Counted from the first letter of the stretch, positions 34,925 to 45,309 are shown. The stretch is DNA of 64,000 bases from Mytilus galloprovincialis (GCF_965363235.1 NC_134840.1:96298416-96362415), one strand, 5' to 3'. Program-made: numbers and translations. Notes: generated from the letters alone by a model not told the origin.

Positions 34925-35292
34925 TTGTATCCTGGTACCTTTGAAAACTATTTTCACCACTGGGTCGATGCCACTGCTGGTGAACGTTTCGTCACCGAGG
35001 GTATCAGCAGCCCAGTAGTCAACACTTCGGTGTTGACATGAATATCAATGATATGGTCATTTTATAAATTTCCTGTTTACAAAACTTTGATTTTTTTCGA
35101 AAACCTAAGGACTTTATTATCCCAGGCATATATTACCTTAGCCGTATTTGGCACAACTTTTTCGAATTTTGTATCCTCAATACTCTTCAAGTTTGTACTT
35201 GTTTGGCTTTATAAATATTTTGATCTGAGTGTCACTGATGAAACACGCGTCTGGCGTACTAAATTATAATCCTGGTACCTTTGATAACTAAT
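34925..35292 (+). repeat. Family 2 repeat, long unit, in gene B intron 6
   Basis: 'CACTGGGTCGATGCCACTGC', 'GAGGGTATCAGCAGCCCAGT', then 'ACACGCGTCTGGCGTACTAA' and 'ATAATCCTGGTACCTTTGAT'. It matches the roughly 360-bp units arrayed at 57.7-58.5 kb. The frame 35048-35269 lies inside it. Confidence 0.85.
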
Positions 35293-35334
35293 TGCAATAT
35301 TGATGTATGAATTAACAAAAGAAAGTGTTGTATA

Positions 35335-35573
35335 CGCCATACCAACACCTATAAAGGATGCATTATATGTCACAATTGCATACATACAAACTTATCAACC
35401 AATGATGCATTATACACCACGCCTTCATTCACCAAACATTACCAATCAATGATTCATCATATGTCATTCCAATTTATAACTATAGTATAAATATCAACCA
35501 ATGATTCATTAAATGCCACGCCTACATACATGGATACGTACCAACTAATGATGCATTAAATGCCACGCCTACC
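35335..35573 (-). repeat. About 48-bp tandem array derived from the 3' edge of exon 6
   Basis: The last 30 bases of exon 6 ('GGCGTGGCATTTAATGCATC' and 'ATTAGTTG' on the - strand) recur into intron 6 at about 35494-35525, 35440-35470, 35395-35428 and 35350-35380 with growing divergence. The exon copy keeps donor G|GTACGT; the first intronic copy has lost it ('TTGGTTGATATTT'). Confidence 0.8.
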
Positions 35574-35630
35574 ACACATTCTCCATTGTCTCTCTCAGCA
35601 GCGATCAAACCTGCAATGTGTGTACCATGG
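35542..35630 (-). CDS. Gene B exon 6 (active-site His)
   Basis: Acceptor 'GCTTTTCAG', donor 'GTTG|GTACGT'. It reads HGTHIAGLIAAERDNGECVV then GVAFNASLV. His191 is catalytic. The kexin hallmark HGTRCAGE is changed to HGTHIAGL, losing the conserved Cys and Glu. 89 bp; phases match exons 5 and 7. Confidence 0.94.
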
Positions 35631-36130
35631 CTGAAAAGCAACACATGTTTTAGAATACAGGGTTTTATCTTTTAATCTTTTTATCATTTGACGTAACACG
35701 TGTAAGGTTATTATGTCAAATCTTCTTCATTTTTACTTTTTGTTTAGACCCTTTTACAAACATTATTTGTAACTGATGACATTGTTGTATCGAGGATAGC
35801 TTACCCTAACAGAGCACCTGCGGTTATTCCCGGTCTTGATGGGGTTAACTTGCGACTTTTTCAACGTTTGCCTCGTTGTAATCTTGTCTAGACTTCTGTC
35901 TATGTTTTCGTAGTTTATTGTTGCTTTTGTAATGGTGCGAACTTTTCGTCGACCTATGTTTTCGGATTACCCCTTGGTATTTTTCGTTAACCTTTTATGT
36001 GATTTCAATAAATAACTTGTTTTGTCAACTATACACCATAATACAACAAAGAACATGATTTTGATTCCAGATTCCAAAATATAAGTAGCCTTTCAGCTGA
36101 CTGCTATAGTTAAGGATCTCAATTAGTTAC

Positions 36131-36198
36131 CTGTCGGAGGAGAATGTAGGAAAAGGATTTGAATCAGAGGAAATGTAGTCATAATCATTAACTGTATC
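36131..36198 (-). CDS. Gene B exon 5 (loop before the active-site His)
   Basis: Acceptor 'TTGTTGTAG', donor 'CGACAG|GTAACT'. It reads DTVNDYDYISSDSNPFPTFS then SD, completing Ser-His-Gly-Thr with exon 6. It matches the family D-V-N-D-x-D-x-x-P-x-P region in position. 68 bp, starts in phase 0. Confidence 0.88.
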
Positions 36199-36209
36199 CT
36201 ACAACAAAT

Positions 36210-36640
36210 GAAGTATTTTGATTATTTTTGCTGTGTTAAGTGTAAAACGTTCAAGTAAAAACTACAACTCAAGCCTAAATGAAAAATATGAATTGAGTGG
36301 TCTGTTAATACTCAGTTATTTCTATATAATGTAAGATTAAAACTGTAGCAAAAAAGATCTGAAAGTCTAAATTGAAAACACCGGTCAAACCTATGATTGC
36401 GTTGGATAAGAACAGCAATTTTCATTCATTTGCATGTAACAAATTTCTTGGCAGAGGGTCTAAATACATCACAAACAACATTTTCAAAAAGACCAAAAAA
36501 GTGAAGAGTATAATTATTTTAACAAAACGCATATCACAAACAGGTAAAACAACTGATGATCTTAAACACTGCTGACTGCCATTGACGATTGTCAAATAAA
36601 TTGATCACGATGTGTAACATGGATCTTAATCAGATATATA
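36210..36640 (-). other. Gene B intron 4, right-hand part
   Basis: No repeat or exon recognised. The + frame 36372-36575 is antisense and Lys-rich, with no support. Confidence 0.35.
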
Positions 36641-38121
36641 TGTTAGCGGCAATAAGTGAAATTAGGCACTAAGCTTAAATTCTAGGCAATAAGCTAACGC
36701 CTAGGCATTAAGTTATTGCCTGAAATTTCCAGTCATTAAGCTTATTACCTGAAATCTTATGATGATTATTCATCCTATTGCCGAACATAATTTTAGGCAA
36801 TAAGTGAAATCTGGAATTAATGCATATTTGGTGATTTATTCTTGATATAAAGGAGTTACTTAATTTATTTTTAATATAACATGTGTAAATATACATTCAT
36901 TTGACAGATCTTCAAATTTAGTAAGTTTATTTAGTAATTTTAGCAGTTAAAAAGCAGAATTTACACATACTTTTTTCATGTTTTTGTGATATTACTAAAT
37001 ATTAAAGATTTAAAAAAGTGATTGTTATAATCCAATTAAAGAAGGGGGAGATTAAATTAAAATGTGATTTTTTTTTGCTCACACCATTTTTCAATTTTTT
37101 TTTATAGGATAAGTAAGTTTTCTTTATTACCAGTTTCACAACTTGTGATAACAAAATTATTTGAACACAAATTTTTATCAAGTTTTCATATTTTTAGATT
37201 ATTATTTTAATATAGATAACATATCTTATTAGTGATTTTATTTCCAGTCTCTTGTGGAGTGTTGTGACACTTCCATTTCAGCTCCCTCAAAGCATGATTT
37301 TACTGATTATATGTAAAATTTTAACTATTTGCAGTTAGTTTGTTCAATTCTAATATAAAAAGTAGTTATATTTTTTACTTATGTTTTGTTTCATAGAGTT
37401 TACAATGTACAAATTATTATAAATTAAAACTAATATTTATTTTCTAATAATTAGTCGGTTTTTAAATTAAAGTTGTTGGTTAAATTTGATACAATATTAT
37501 TTTTTTTCATTTGCTATTTTTTACGTCAATACGCGGTTAGGACATCCTAGCTAAGATAATCCTCAGATAGCTTCAATGTGCATGCTGAGACATGTCGTAA
37601 GTCGGTCCTAATTTTATTATAATTTCTGTCCTAGGAATATCTTATAGGATCGATCTTAGGATTTTTTCATTTGCTATTTTCTTTTACGCCAAAACAAAGG
37701 ACCGCGGTTAGAACATTCTAGCTAAGATAATCCTCAAAAGTACAGCTCAGATACATTGTAGCATCGATGTGCATGCTGAGACATGTCGTAAGTTGGTCCT
37801 TACTTTATCATAATTTCTGTCCTAAGAATATAATTTTACAGGACCAATCACAGGACAATTTAATTTCGATAAACCCAGTTCTCATAATGTTATTGTGTAA
37901 CAAATATATTTTTATTTAAATGAATAAATGTCTTTTATTTACTCGCATTTATACTTTAGGCATTAAGCTTAAGGCCTGCACATATATTTCAGGATTTAAG
38001 CTTAAATCCTAGGATTTAAGACTAATGCCTAACATCATTTAGGCAATAGACTTACTGCCTAGGCGTTAGCTTATTGCCTAGGATTTAAGCTTAATGTCTA
38101 ATTTCACTTATTGCCGCTAAT
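36641..38121. mobile_element. 1.48-kb DNA element with about 85-bp TIRs built from palindromic AAGCTT-type motifs, in gene B intron 4
   Basis: The left end 'TTAGCGGCAATAAGTGAAAT' and the right end 'ATTTCACTTATTGCCGCTAA' are exact inverted repeats. Similarity continues through 'CTAGGCAATAAGCTAACGCC'. Subterminal copies of AGGCATTAAGCTTAA-like palindromes are clustered at both ends (36660-36800, 37955-38105). An internal direct repeat ('GTGCATGCTGAGACATGTCG' at 37579 and 37768) forms two units of about 180 bp. No ORF. Confidence 0.8.
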
Positions 38122-38418
38122 ATATATATACATAAAGCTTCAAGTTGTATGATACGATTGAGTTATGTTCCCTTCACAAGAAGATTCATCTAACCTCAGG
38201 CTGATAAAAATACGTAAGTACAAACGTATTAAATTCGTCCGCTGATCAAAATTTGTCAACAAACCATCGACATTCTCATGGTAAACAACTGTGCTCCTCA
38301 TCTTATCGACTTGTTGCTTTATTCATATTCATATAATGTTGCTATGCCTCCTAATCAATATGTACATAGTAATTTCTTTCCAGTAAGGTACTTCAGTAAA
38401 TAAGTTAATAAATACCAC

Positions 38419-38544
38419 GTTATTTCTTAAATCTGGGTGATTTGTTTGTATGCCATCGTCAACTATTGCTATTACTACGTCACTTCCGGTATAACCTGCT
38501 TCCCATGCCTTGTGAACATTCATTGATGGATAGATTTCTCCATT
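38419..38544 (-). CDS. Gene B exon 4 (active-site Asp; 3' end uncertain)
   Basis: Acceptor 'TTGTTGTAG'. It reads NGEIYPSMNVHKAWEAGYTG then SDVVIAIVDDGIQTNHPDLR and NN. Asp154 of IVDDG is catalytic, and the NHPDL motif is intact. Two weak phase-0 donors are possible: AAC|GTGGTA (end 38419) or GAA|GTACCT (end 38392), the latter adding nine residues. The spacing from Asp to His would be 37 or 46, against about 41 in furin, so neither is clearly favoured. Confidence 0.9.
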
Positions 38545-38749
38545 CTACAACAATCAATCTATTCCTTTATATTAATCTCAGACAAATTAAAATGTTTTAT
38601 TCTTTACTTTGAAATGAAGAACAGAAAAAAACTTTGTTGATTTTCATTAAATTTCTTCCGTTTGTTGGTATTTAATTATATAATTTTATGCCGTCGCAAA
38701 ATTGTTTTGCAATTTTTGAGTAACGACATTAATAACATTAACGGTACCA

Positions 38750-38880
38750 ATTTTTCTGCACCAGATGCGCATTTCGACAATACATGTCTCTTCAGTGATG
38801 CTCGTGGCCAAAATATATAAAATCCAAAGCTTATATAAATGTTGAAGAAAATGACTTGTGGTCCTCAAAAATAAAAAGTT
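38750..38880 (-). repeat. Family 2 repeat, diverged reverse copy
   Basis: 'CACCAGATGCGCATTTCGAC' and 'TCAGTGATGCTCGTGG' in gene B intron 3. Confidence 0.6.
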
Positions 38881-39004
38881 AAAGCTAAATTGAGTATTTC
38901 TTTGTCTTAAACTTCTAAAAACAATAAACAGTTAATCTTAATTTGAATTTAACATCAGAAATGTATAAAATGAAAATATTTATTAAAACTTAGTAATATA
39001 TAAC

Positions 39005-39085
39005 CAAGTGCCACTGCTTTTCCCATCCCTCGTCTAAAGTCTTCTTGTAGAAATGACGTCTGATTTGAGGACCGACATATCCAAT
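39005..39085 (-). CDS. Gene B exon 3 (prodomain cleavage region)
   Basis: Acceptor 'ATTTTGTAG', donor 'CACTTG|GTTATA'. It reads IGYVGPQIRRHFYKKTLDEG then WEKQWHL. WEKQWHL corresponds to the K/QQWHL/YL motif opening the family's catalytic domain. The Arg pair at residues 107-108 (QIRR) is the likely prodomain cleavage site, weaker than the usual R-x-K-R. 81 bp, phase 0 at both ends. Confidence 0.9.
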
Positions 39086-39517
39086 CTACAAAATAATATG
39101 TAGAGTATTACTAAATATATGTCCTTTATATCAGGAAATTTATTCGTTATTAGTTTTGTGTTATTCTTCACCTTTTTATTTTGTCTCGAAAAGTTTATTA
39201 ATGTAAACAACATTTACAGCTGTGAAACAATTCCTTTTTCTTACTGTGTAGTGTGCTTATATCATTTGAGAGAGCAAAATGTGTTCTTAAATAATACATT
39301 TATAGTTACAGATTATGTCTGAAAGAGTTGATTTAAACTGAAGTTAAATGTCATAACCGCCCTCAAACTTTATGATATTATAATCGGACTGAAACTGGAG
39401 TAAAAGGCCTTGGACTTACCTAATAACTGCCCTTAAAGAAACTTTATGATATTGTAACCAATCAAATTAGAACAGTTACTCTGTAAAATGATCGTCAAAT
39501 TGAGGATTCCACTAGCC

Positions 39518-39804
39518 TTTAAGTACGATATATACTTACGATTGAATCTGTTTGAAGAGCTCTGATAGTAGTATCCTTTGTGCGATATATACTTACGGTT
39601 GAATCTGTTTGAAGAGCTGTGATAGTAGTATCCTTTGTGCGATATATACTTACGGTTGAATCTATTTGAAGAGCTCTGATAGTAGTATCCTTTGTGCGAT
39701 ATATACTTACGGTTGAATCTGTTTGAAGAGCTCTGATAGAAGTATCCTTTGTGCGATATATACTTACGGTTGAATCTGTTTGAAGAGCTCTGATAGTAGT
39801 ATCC
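39518..39804 (-). repeat. 57-bp in-frame tandem array spanning the exon 2 splice donor, five copies
   Basis: Units are 39748-39804, 39691-39747, 39634-39690 and 39577-39633 (57 bp each), and 39518-39576 (59 bp). The - strand translation per unit is KDTTIRALQTDSTVSIYRT. Every unit keeps GTAAGT, so potential exon ends are 39768, 39711, 39654, 39597 and 39540. Units differ by about one base each, all missense, and no stop occurs before TAA just after the fifth donor. Confidence 0.93.
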
Positions 39805-39893
39805 TTTGCATCAGATCTAGACGTGCTTGGTAAGTGTCCACCATCACTGTCTCTAAGTTTAAACTTATAGAATTTTCGTTCTCCTATTGTTAG
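39768..39893 (-). CDS. Gene B exon 2 (prodomain; shortest form)
   Basis: Acceptor 'ATTTTGTAG'. It reads LTIGERKFYKFKLRDSDGGH then LPSTSRSDAKDTTIRALQTD and ST, ending at the first of five donors (ACC|GTAAGT). It matches the middle of the furin prodomain (family form L-G-x-I-x-x-x-Y-x-F) in position. 126 bp, phase 0. Using later donors would add 57 bp each without changing the frame. Confidence 0.88.
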
Positions 39894-40044
39894 CTACAAA
39901 ATATCGATGTGTGTCAAAGAAATTGTGGTTGTCTTTCCTTTTACAGTATAACAGTCCAGACTGGAGGTTTATTTCTTTCCGATTTATAAGATTAAAATTC
40001 TCAGCATGTTTTTTTTTTTCTTCTTCAAATTTACACAATAATTT

Positions 40045-40575
40045 ATATTAAAGAAAAAATAATTTATTTTTGTTCTATTTTAATGCCGATCGATCGCACA
40101 ACTGGGATTGTTTGCAGTGATCTGAATAACATTGCGCTCTAATCAAACTTAATGTCCAGAACTGAAAAATACTTTGGATTTTGTTCAAATAATCCGGCAA
40201 TTCTTAACATTCTAAAAAAAAGATTCAACACCACTTGCAACCTGCGTGTAAAAAGATAATGAATTTAAGAGATACTGAATATTATTATGTTTTCATTTTT
40301 ACTAAACAATAATCTAGAGTAAAGAAAAGATATTTCTTTTTTGTTCTATTTCTATGCCAACACTATCGCAAAACTGCGATTGTTTGCTGTGTGCTGAATT
40401 TATCGATGTACTACATTGCGCCCTAATCAAACTTAATATCTAGAACTAAATATATATTTTTGAACTTTATTCAATTCTTAATTGTAAAAAACAAAAAACA
40501 TTCAACACCAATTGCATCTTGCGTGTAAAAAGATAACGAATAAGGTATATGGAATAGTATTTCCTTTTTTTCCTT
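40045..40575. repeat. About 275-bp tandem duplication in gene B intron 1
   Basis: 'TTTTTGTTCTATTTTAATGC' to 'GCGTGTAAAAAGATAATGAA' (about 40065-40265) recurs as 'TTTTTGTTCTATTTCTATGC' to 'GCGTGTAAAAAGATAACGAA' (about 40338-40542). Diverged, non-coding. Confidence 0.75.
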
Positions 40576-40793
40576 TTTCACGAAACAACTAAAAGGAGAA
40601 TTGGGATACATCAAAAAGAGGAATATTAGTTAATAGATACGAACACCAAAAAAACGATGTTGGTGAAAAGGAACTCTTATTACTGAACTTTGGCAAATGG
40701 TATAGCCACGACATGACAAAATATGAAACTAGTCAACCCCCACTCTCCTTATCTTTATATGTACGTCTTTTCATTTAATATGATAAAGCTTAC

Positions 40794-40961
40794 TTTATCT
40801 ACGAATTCTAAATTAGGAAACATTGCCGAAACTGCACCAGTATTATCTCCGTCAGAAAACTCGATCACTATTTCATCAATCGTTTCTGTCAATCCTAATG
40901 TGTTAAATGAATTAAAATGTAGAAATGATATCAAAACACAATTTATTAGCCAGTTGCACAT
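40794..40961 (-). CDS. Gene B exon 1 (start codon, signal peptide, start of prodomain)
   Basis: The frame begins MCNWLINCVLISFLHFNSFN and ends MFPNLEFVDK at donor 'GATAAA|GTAAGC'. The start at 40961 is chosen because it leaves a compact signal peptide of about 23 residues. Two earlier in-frame Met codons would add a charged leader. The second half resembles the furin prodomain beta-strands. A TATA-like TATTTATAAA lies on the - strand near 41025-41034, too weak to call a promoter. Confidence 0.85.
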
Positions 40962-41045
40962 ATTTGGAACCGTCTCGTTTTCGTTTTTGTAAATACTTTG
41001 TAAAATAGTTTGCATATATATTGACTTTATAAATATCATTATCAT

Positions 41046-41540
41046 GAATAAATTAGCACCAACTATTCAATGGGTTGTCGACAATTAAATGCGAATATTT
41101 TAGAGCGAGTAAAGTTTTAAAATGAACCAAAATATCGGGACCTAGGTACTTCTATTACATCGTTGTTGTATTTTACATATAAACAGAATGAGAATGCGTC
41201 TCTATGTAGAATTCTGGGAATATTGAACGGTCTAGTATAAACTGACCTATTTTAATAATATTTTTCTTCGTTTACTATTTTGTCATGTTGTGTATTTGTT
41301 CGCATTTTGTCGTGTTGCCTTTTTATTGTAGCTGACTATACTGTATGGGTTTTGCTTATTGGTGGAGCTCAGCTAAGGCTGATTCTGAATTGAACTAAAT
41401 GATTAAATGCAATTACAGTAAATTTTATTACTTTATATTTTAGAGCAAAAGAACGAAGACATAGCAATAACAATAATCTACAAGACAGAATTACCTATCC
41501 TTCCCGGTTTTGTCCGTGACACACTCTAGAAGAGGGATGT
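41046..41540. other. Upstream flank of gene B
   Basis: Would hold the promoter of gene B if 40961 is the start. It is AT-rich, with a partial dispersed repeat near 41280-41360 ('GTTGCCTTTTTATTGTAGCT'). No clear core promoter elements. Confidence 0.35.
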
Positions 41541-41544
41541 AAGA

Positions 41545-41870
41545 TACAAGACAACATTCAAACTCATACATCTAAAATAAACTGATAACGTCATGGCCTA
41601 AATAGAAACAGACAAAACCTGACAAACATTAATACACAAATCGCAACATAGAAAACTGAACACTAAGCAACACGAACCCCACCAAAAACTGGGCGTGATT
41701 ATAGTAATTTATAAAAGATGTATTGGTCTGAAAAAACATGATGTTCTTATCTGTATCATTTTGCTATAAATCTTAAAATTATAATCATGTTACTGTACTA
41801 ATAATAAAATTGTGACTTGGATGGAGAGTTGTCTTATTGGCACTCATACCACATCTTCCTATATCTAACA
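41545..41870 (-). mobile_element. Penelope-like 3'-tail remnant followed by a family 3 fragment
   Basis: 'GATAACGTCATGGCCTAAAT', 'AAGCAACACGAACCCCACCA' match the 54.7-kb tail. 'TTGTGACTTGGATGGAGAGT' and 'ACTCATACCACATCTTCCTA' at 41810-41868 are a reverse family 3 end. Confidence 0.65.
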
Positions 41871-41879
41871 CTTAGCATG

Positions 41880-43690
41880 AAAAACAAATGAATAAATCAG
41901 CACCAACACTTCACTAGATAGTAGACATTGTGTGTGAGTATTTTAACAAAGGTAGCGTTGAAAATTAAAATATACAATCAAAATTTTAGTACCATTTAGT
42001 CAGCATTATATTCAAATGTACATTTTACATATAGAATGAATTAATTTTTTCTATGTTTAGTTAAAATAAATACGAGAATAATTGATCGAGAAACATGATT
42101 TAGCAAATTAATAACGAATATATAAATGGAGTTTTCGATTATACAAGGGTAACTTTAAATTGGATCAGAAAATATAACAAATGCTTATTTTTTTTTAAAT
42201 CTCTGGTAAAAAAAAATAGAATTGGAACTGTGAGATCAATTGTCCCCTGATAAACCTATCCCTCAGAAACGATAAGGCGTAAACAACTTGTGGATACTGA
42301 ATGATAAAATCTGAAACATATTAAAAGTAAAAACCAACAGCATTTTTTTTAAACAAAAACAATAAGCGAAAGACATCTTGATAAAAGGTAGCAACGACCA
42401 CCACTACAATGAACGCTTTTACACCCCAATAAATTAAAGTATCGGTATCTGCTATAATATATTATTAACCGAAACTATTCAACAGAAATAAATCTGCCAC
42501 ATTGTCATAATTGTAATTTAAAGCACCATCGCGAAAACCTTCTTGTTATTGTTTTGCCAAATTGTGACAACATCGGATTTATTCATTTTAGAATCCTGTT
42601 GGTCCTCAATTCTGCCGATACTTCTTAATGTTATTTGCACTGGTCAAATTTTGAGGGACTGGTCAAGATATGAAATAGCTATACTCAATTCGTTGGAGGT
42701 GTTTATTTAAGAGTTGAATACTTCGAATGGACTTTTTTGTAAGCTTAATCTCGTTTGGAGATGAACTGTTACCTATCCAATTGGAGCAGGGAGCATTGCA
42801 TCTTGACTTAAGTCGAACTATGCCCATATTTGGCATTCCGGTGTCTAATGGAAAGAGGCCATGTGAGGTTGGATGCGCTTATTATTTCAATTATCCGTGT
42901 CAGTTATAAACAATTTCATTACATCATTATGTCTCACCTTAAGTCGCGTTATGAAAATGGATAATATAGAAATACTGTAATTATATTTTGTATCATCGGA
43001 CAAGTTCATTTTCTTTTCGCTCGGTTTGTTCGGATGGCGTTCTTTTGATTGGATTTGGATATTGAATATTTTACGATGGTTTATTTATTAGTATTTTACG
43101 GTATCAACTAAACATTTGATGAATAAATGTGTGATTAGAAGTGTTAGATAAATGGATCCATCGTGTAATTATCCTGACACAAAGGATTTTTTAATAAGAC
43201 TATTAAGTAATGACCATATTAGCTATAAAATATAACTAACTAATTAAACTAATGTGTATTTTATGTTTCTAATAAATCCAGAGAAGTAGCGAAGATATCT
43301 TATTGGATAATATGTGTGTGATAGTAGTAAAAAAAAATAGCACCACTCGTTTAAAAAAAAATAATAAGTTGAGTATCATGTCCATAAGATTTTATATAAT
43401 GTGATGATGAGTTTTCAGGAGAAAAATCCTTATGCGGGACTAAGGTGTCAATCAGCTTTTCGCTAATTTTGCTAAATTAACAAATCAATTCAGGCATCTT
43501 TTAAATTTCTTTTGAACAGTTTTATTATTGGGTTTAAGTCCCTGCTCGTGCCGTCGACTTATCTCAGCACATTTAAATGGAGATATCAATATTGCTAAAA
43601 ATAAGTATTACATATAGCAGTTATCATGTTAGATATTCCACTGTTCCTAATCTAAGATTTTGAATTTAGATACCAATGGTTAGTTTAAAC
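41880..43690. other. No confident gene
   Basis: AT-rich with no recognised repeat family. The frame at 42727-42909 (+) has a balanced composition (MDFFVSLISFGDELLPIQLE...) but no splice or promoter context and no family I know. Confidence 0.35.
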
Positions 43691-43699
43691 ATATTTATT

Positions 43700-44035
43700 T
43701 ATAGTGGATTGGGAAACATGCTTTGCAACTTATATTAATCCATTTCCACTTTGCAGGTGCCAGTGCCGCCTTGTAGCGGCATTCACCTGCTCTTTTTCGA
43801 AATGTACAACGGTGTCTTTTACGTGCAAGAGATATGGCTCTCTCTTAATACGGGTTAGTCATTTATCGTCCCCTTCCGACGGACTATCATCATTTCTTCA
43901 AGACCATACTCGCGAATGGTGTCAAGGGAGAGCCGAAGATTCAGTCCCTGAAATTTTCATACCGGACCGGGAATCTAACCAGGAACATTTCTGTTAGTAG
44001 TCCGATGCACTAACAACTACACCACGGCTCTCAAT
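43700..44035 (-). mobile_element. tRNA-derived SINE
   Basis: On the - strand the head reads GAGCCGTGGTGTAGTTGTTA. It has an A box (TGGTGTAGTTG, 44024-44014) and a B box (GGTTAGATTCC, 43980-43970) about 33 bases apart, as in tRNA-type RNA polymerase III promoters. The body continues to about 43700. It is not a functional tRNA because the stems do not pair properly. The + frame 43704-43997 lies inside it. Confidence 0.75.
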
Positions 44036-44439
44036 GGTTGACGAGACTATTAAAATATAGTAACCTAAGAAATCAATTATCCATCCAGAACACCAGTAGG
44101 TGACTTGTTGCAAGACAGATTATGTATAGCTTTTAAGTATGCACCTAAACCATCATAGTCTGTTTTTGCAGTACCGGTAACCTTACATTCCCCTTCAGTA
44201 ACGGAGATATGTTTTCAACAGGCGGATTACCGAGGATTTTTTGCAGTAGTGTGCGAAATATGGGTTCATCTAGTGTATTATAGTCAGTATAGTCGTAATT
44301 TTCGACTCGTAAAGCTTATTTATTTTGAATATATATATATTTTAATGAAATCGATTTAACATGCTTTAGATATCCAGACAAACTGAGTACAATCCGACAT
44401 CCTAGATAAGACTGTAATGTACAATTATAAATAAAACTA

Positions 44440-44720
44440 AAAGAGGGTCGAAAGATACCAAAGGGGCAGTCAAACTCATAAATCGAAAATAAATTGACAA
44501 CGCCTGGTGCTCCGGAGGGTAAGCAGATCCTGCTCTACATGTGGCTACCGTCGTGTTCCTTATGTTATAACAAATCCGGTAAATAGTCTAAACGGTAGGT
44601 CAAATTCATAAAAGGGAAGGGGATTGGAGCTACGACTAAAGGAACATATCCGATATCATTTGTGAAACGGTTATTTCATAACATTTACCGACACGTGATG
44701 GCGTTATAAAACATTCGAGC
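44440..44720 (-). mobile_element. Penelope-like element 3'-tail remnant
   Basis: 'CGCCTGGTGCTCCGGAGGGT', 'CATGTGGCTACCGTCGTGTT', 'CATATCCGATATCATTTGTG' parallel the copy at 54.7 kb. Confidence 0.7.
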
Positions 44721-44999
44721 ACACTTTTTGTACTCATACTCCAAAATCAACCAATCAAAATGCTGGATTTCATGTTTCGAACATGATTTTTATGCTCCAA
44801 GCACTGAGGAAAGTTTTATGACTTCAGATGTTAGTCATTCTTTCCTAAATTGGCACTGAAAACCTTACATTTCTGTTTTACCTTTCCAGGTTATAAATCT
44901 GCTTACATTGCGGACATGTTGGAAAAAATATTCTTATTTTAAAGAATTATTTTGGGTCCACAAATTTGAGCAATATCAAAACAATAGAATGGAGATTTT

Positions 45000-45125
45000 T
45001 TATATTAGTCGTTTATAGGGATACCAATACATATAGGTGCCAATGAGACAGCTCTCCATCCAAGTCACAATTTGTAAAAAGTGAACCATTTTAGGTCGAA
45101 GTACGGCCTTCAACATAATGTCAAT
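45000..45125 (+). repeat. Family 3 repeat fragment
   Basis: 'GTGCCAATGAGACAGCTCTC' and 'CATCCAAGTCACAATTTGTA' match the 7.43-kb and 14.4-kb copies. Confidence 0.75.
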
Positions 45126-45309
45126 GCTCTTCCGCACTTATGTCATAAATGCGAAGAGTTAAAATTTCGTATATAATTTAATTATTTGGGTTTCTTTTTT
45201 CTTTTGCTAATGAACTTTCAATGATAGTGTTTCAGTTGAAATTGCTTAAGACTGGAAAATAATAAATGAAATGGACTCAACTCTTTCATTTGATTCTTTT
45301 TAAAAAGGA

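Larger units (their letters stand above)
19546..40961 (-). other. Gene B: complete furin/kexin-like proprotein convertase, 14 coding exons
   Basis: The exons listed separately join to a 1908-nt frame (635 residues plus stop) with compatible phase at every junction. Layout by residue: signal peptide 1-23; prodomain to the Arg pair 107-108; S8 domain with Asp154, His191, Asn292 and Ser362; end of S8 at about 417-440; P domain about 470-575 with RGD at 495-497; transmembrane helix about 590-611; tail of about 24 residues starting KKK. The Asn-to-His spacing of 101 and the Ser-to-Asn spacing of 70 are close to furin. Cleavage of secretory or surface precursors is inferred from family. Divergent points: HGTHIAG instead of the kexin-type HGTRCAGE, and SWGPEEL instead of SWGPxDDG. 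The exon 4 donor and exon 2 donor copy are uncertain. Confidence 0.88.

Noticed and set aside
43704..43997. 97-codon open frame on the + strand
   Set aside because: It is antisense to the tRNA-derived SINE and has no independent support.
43960..44035. Functional tRNA gene
   Set aside because: A and B boxes are present, but the acceptor and anticodon stems do not pair; it fits a SINE head.
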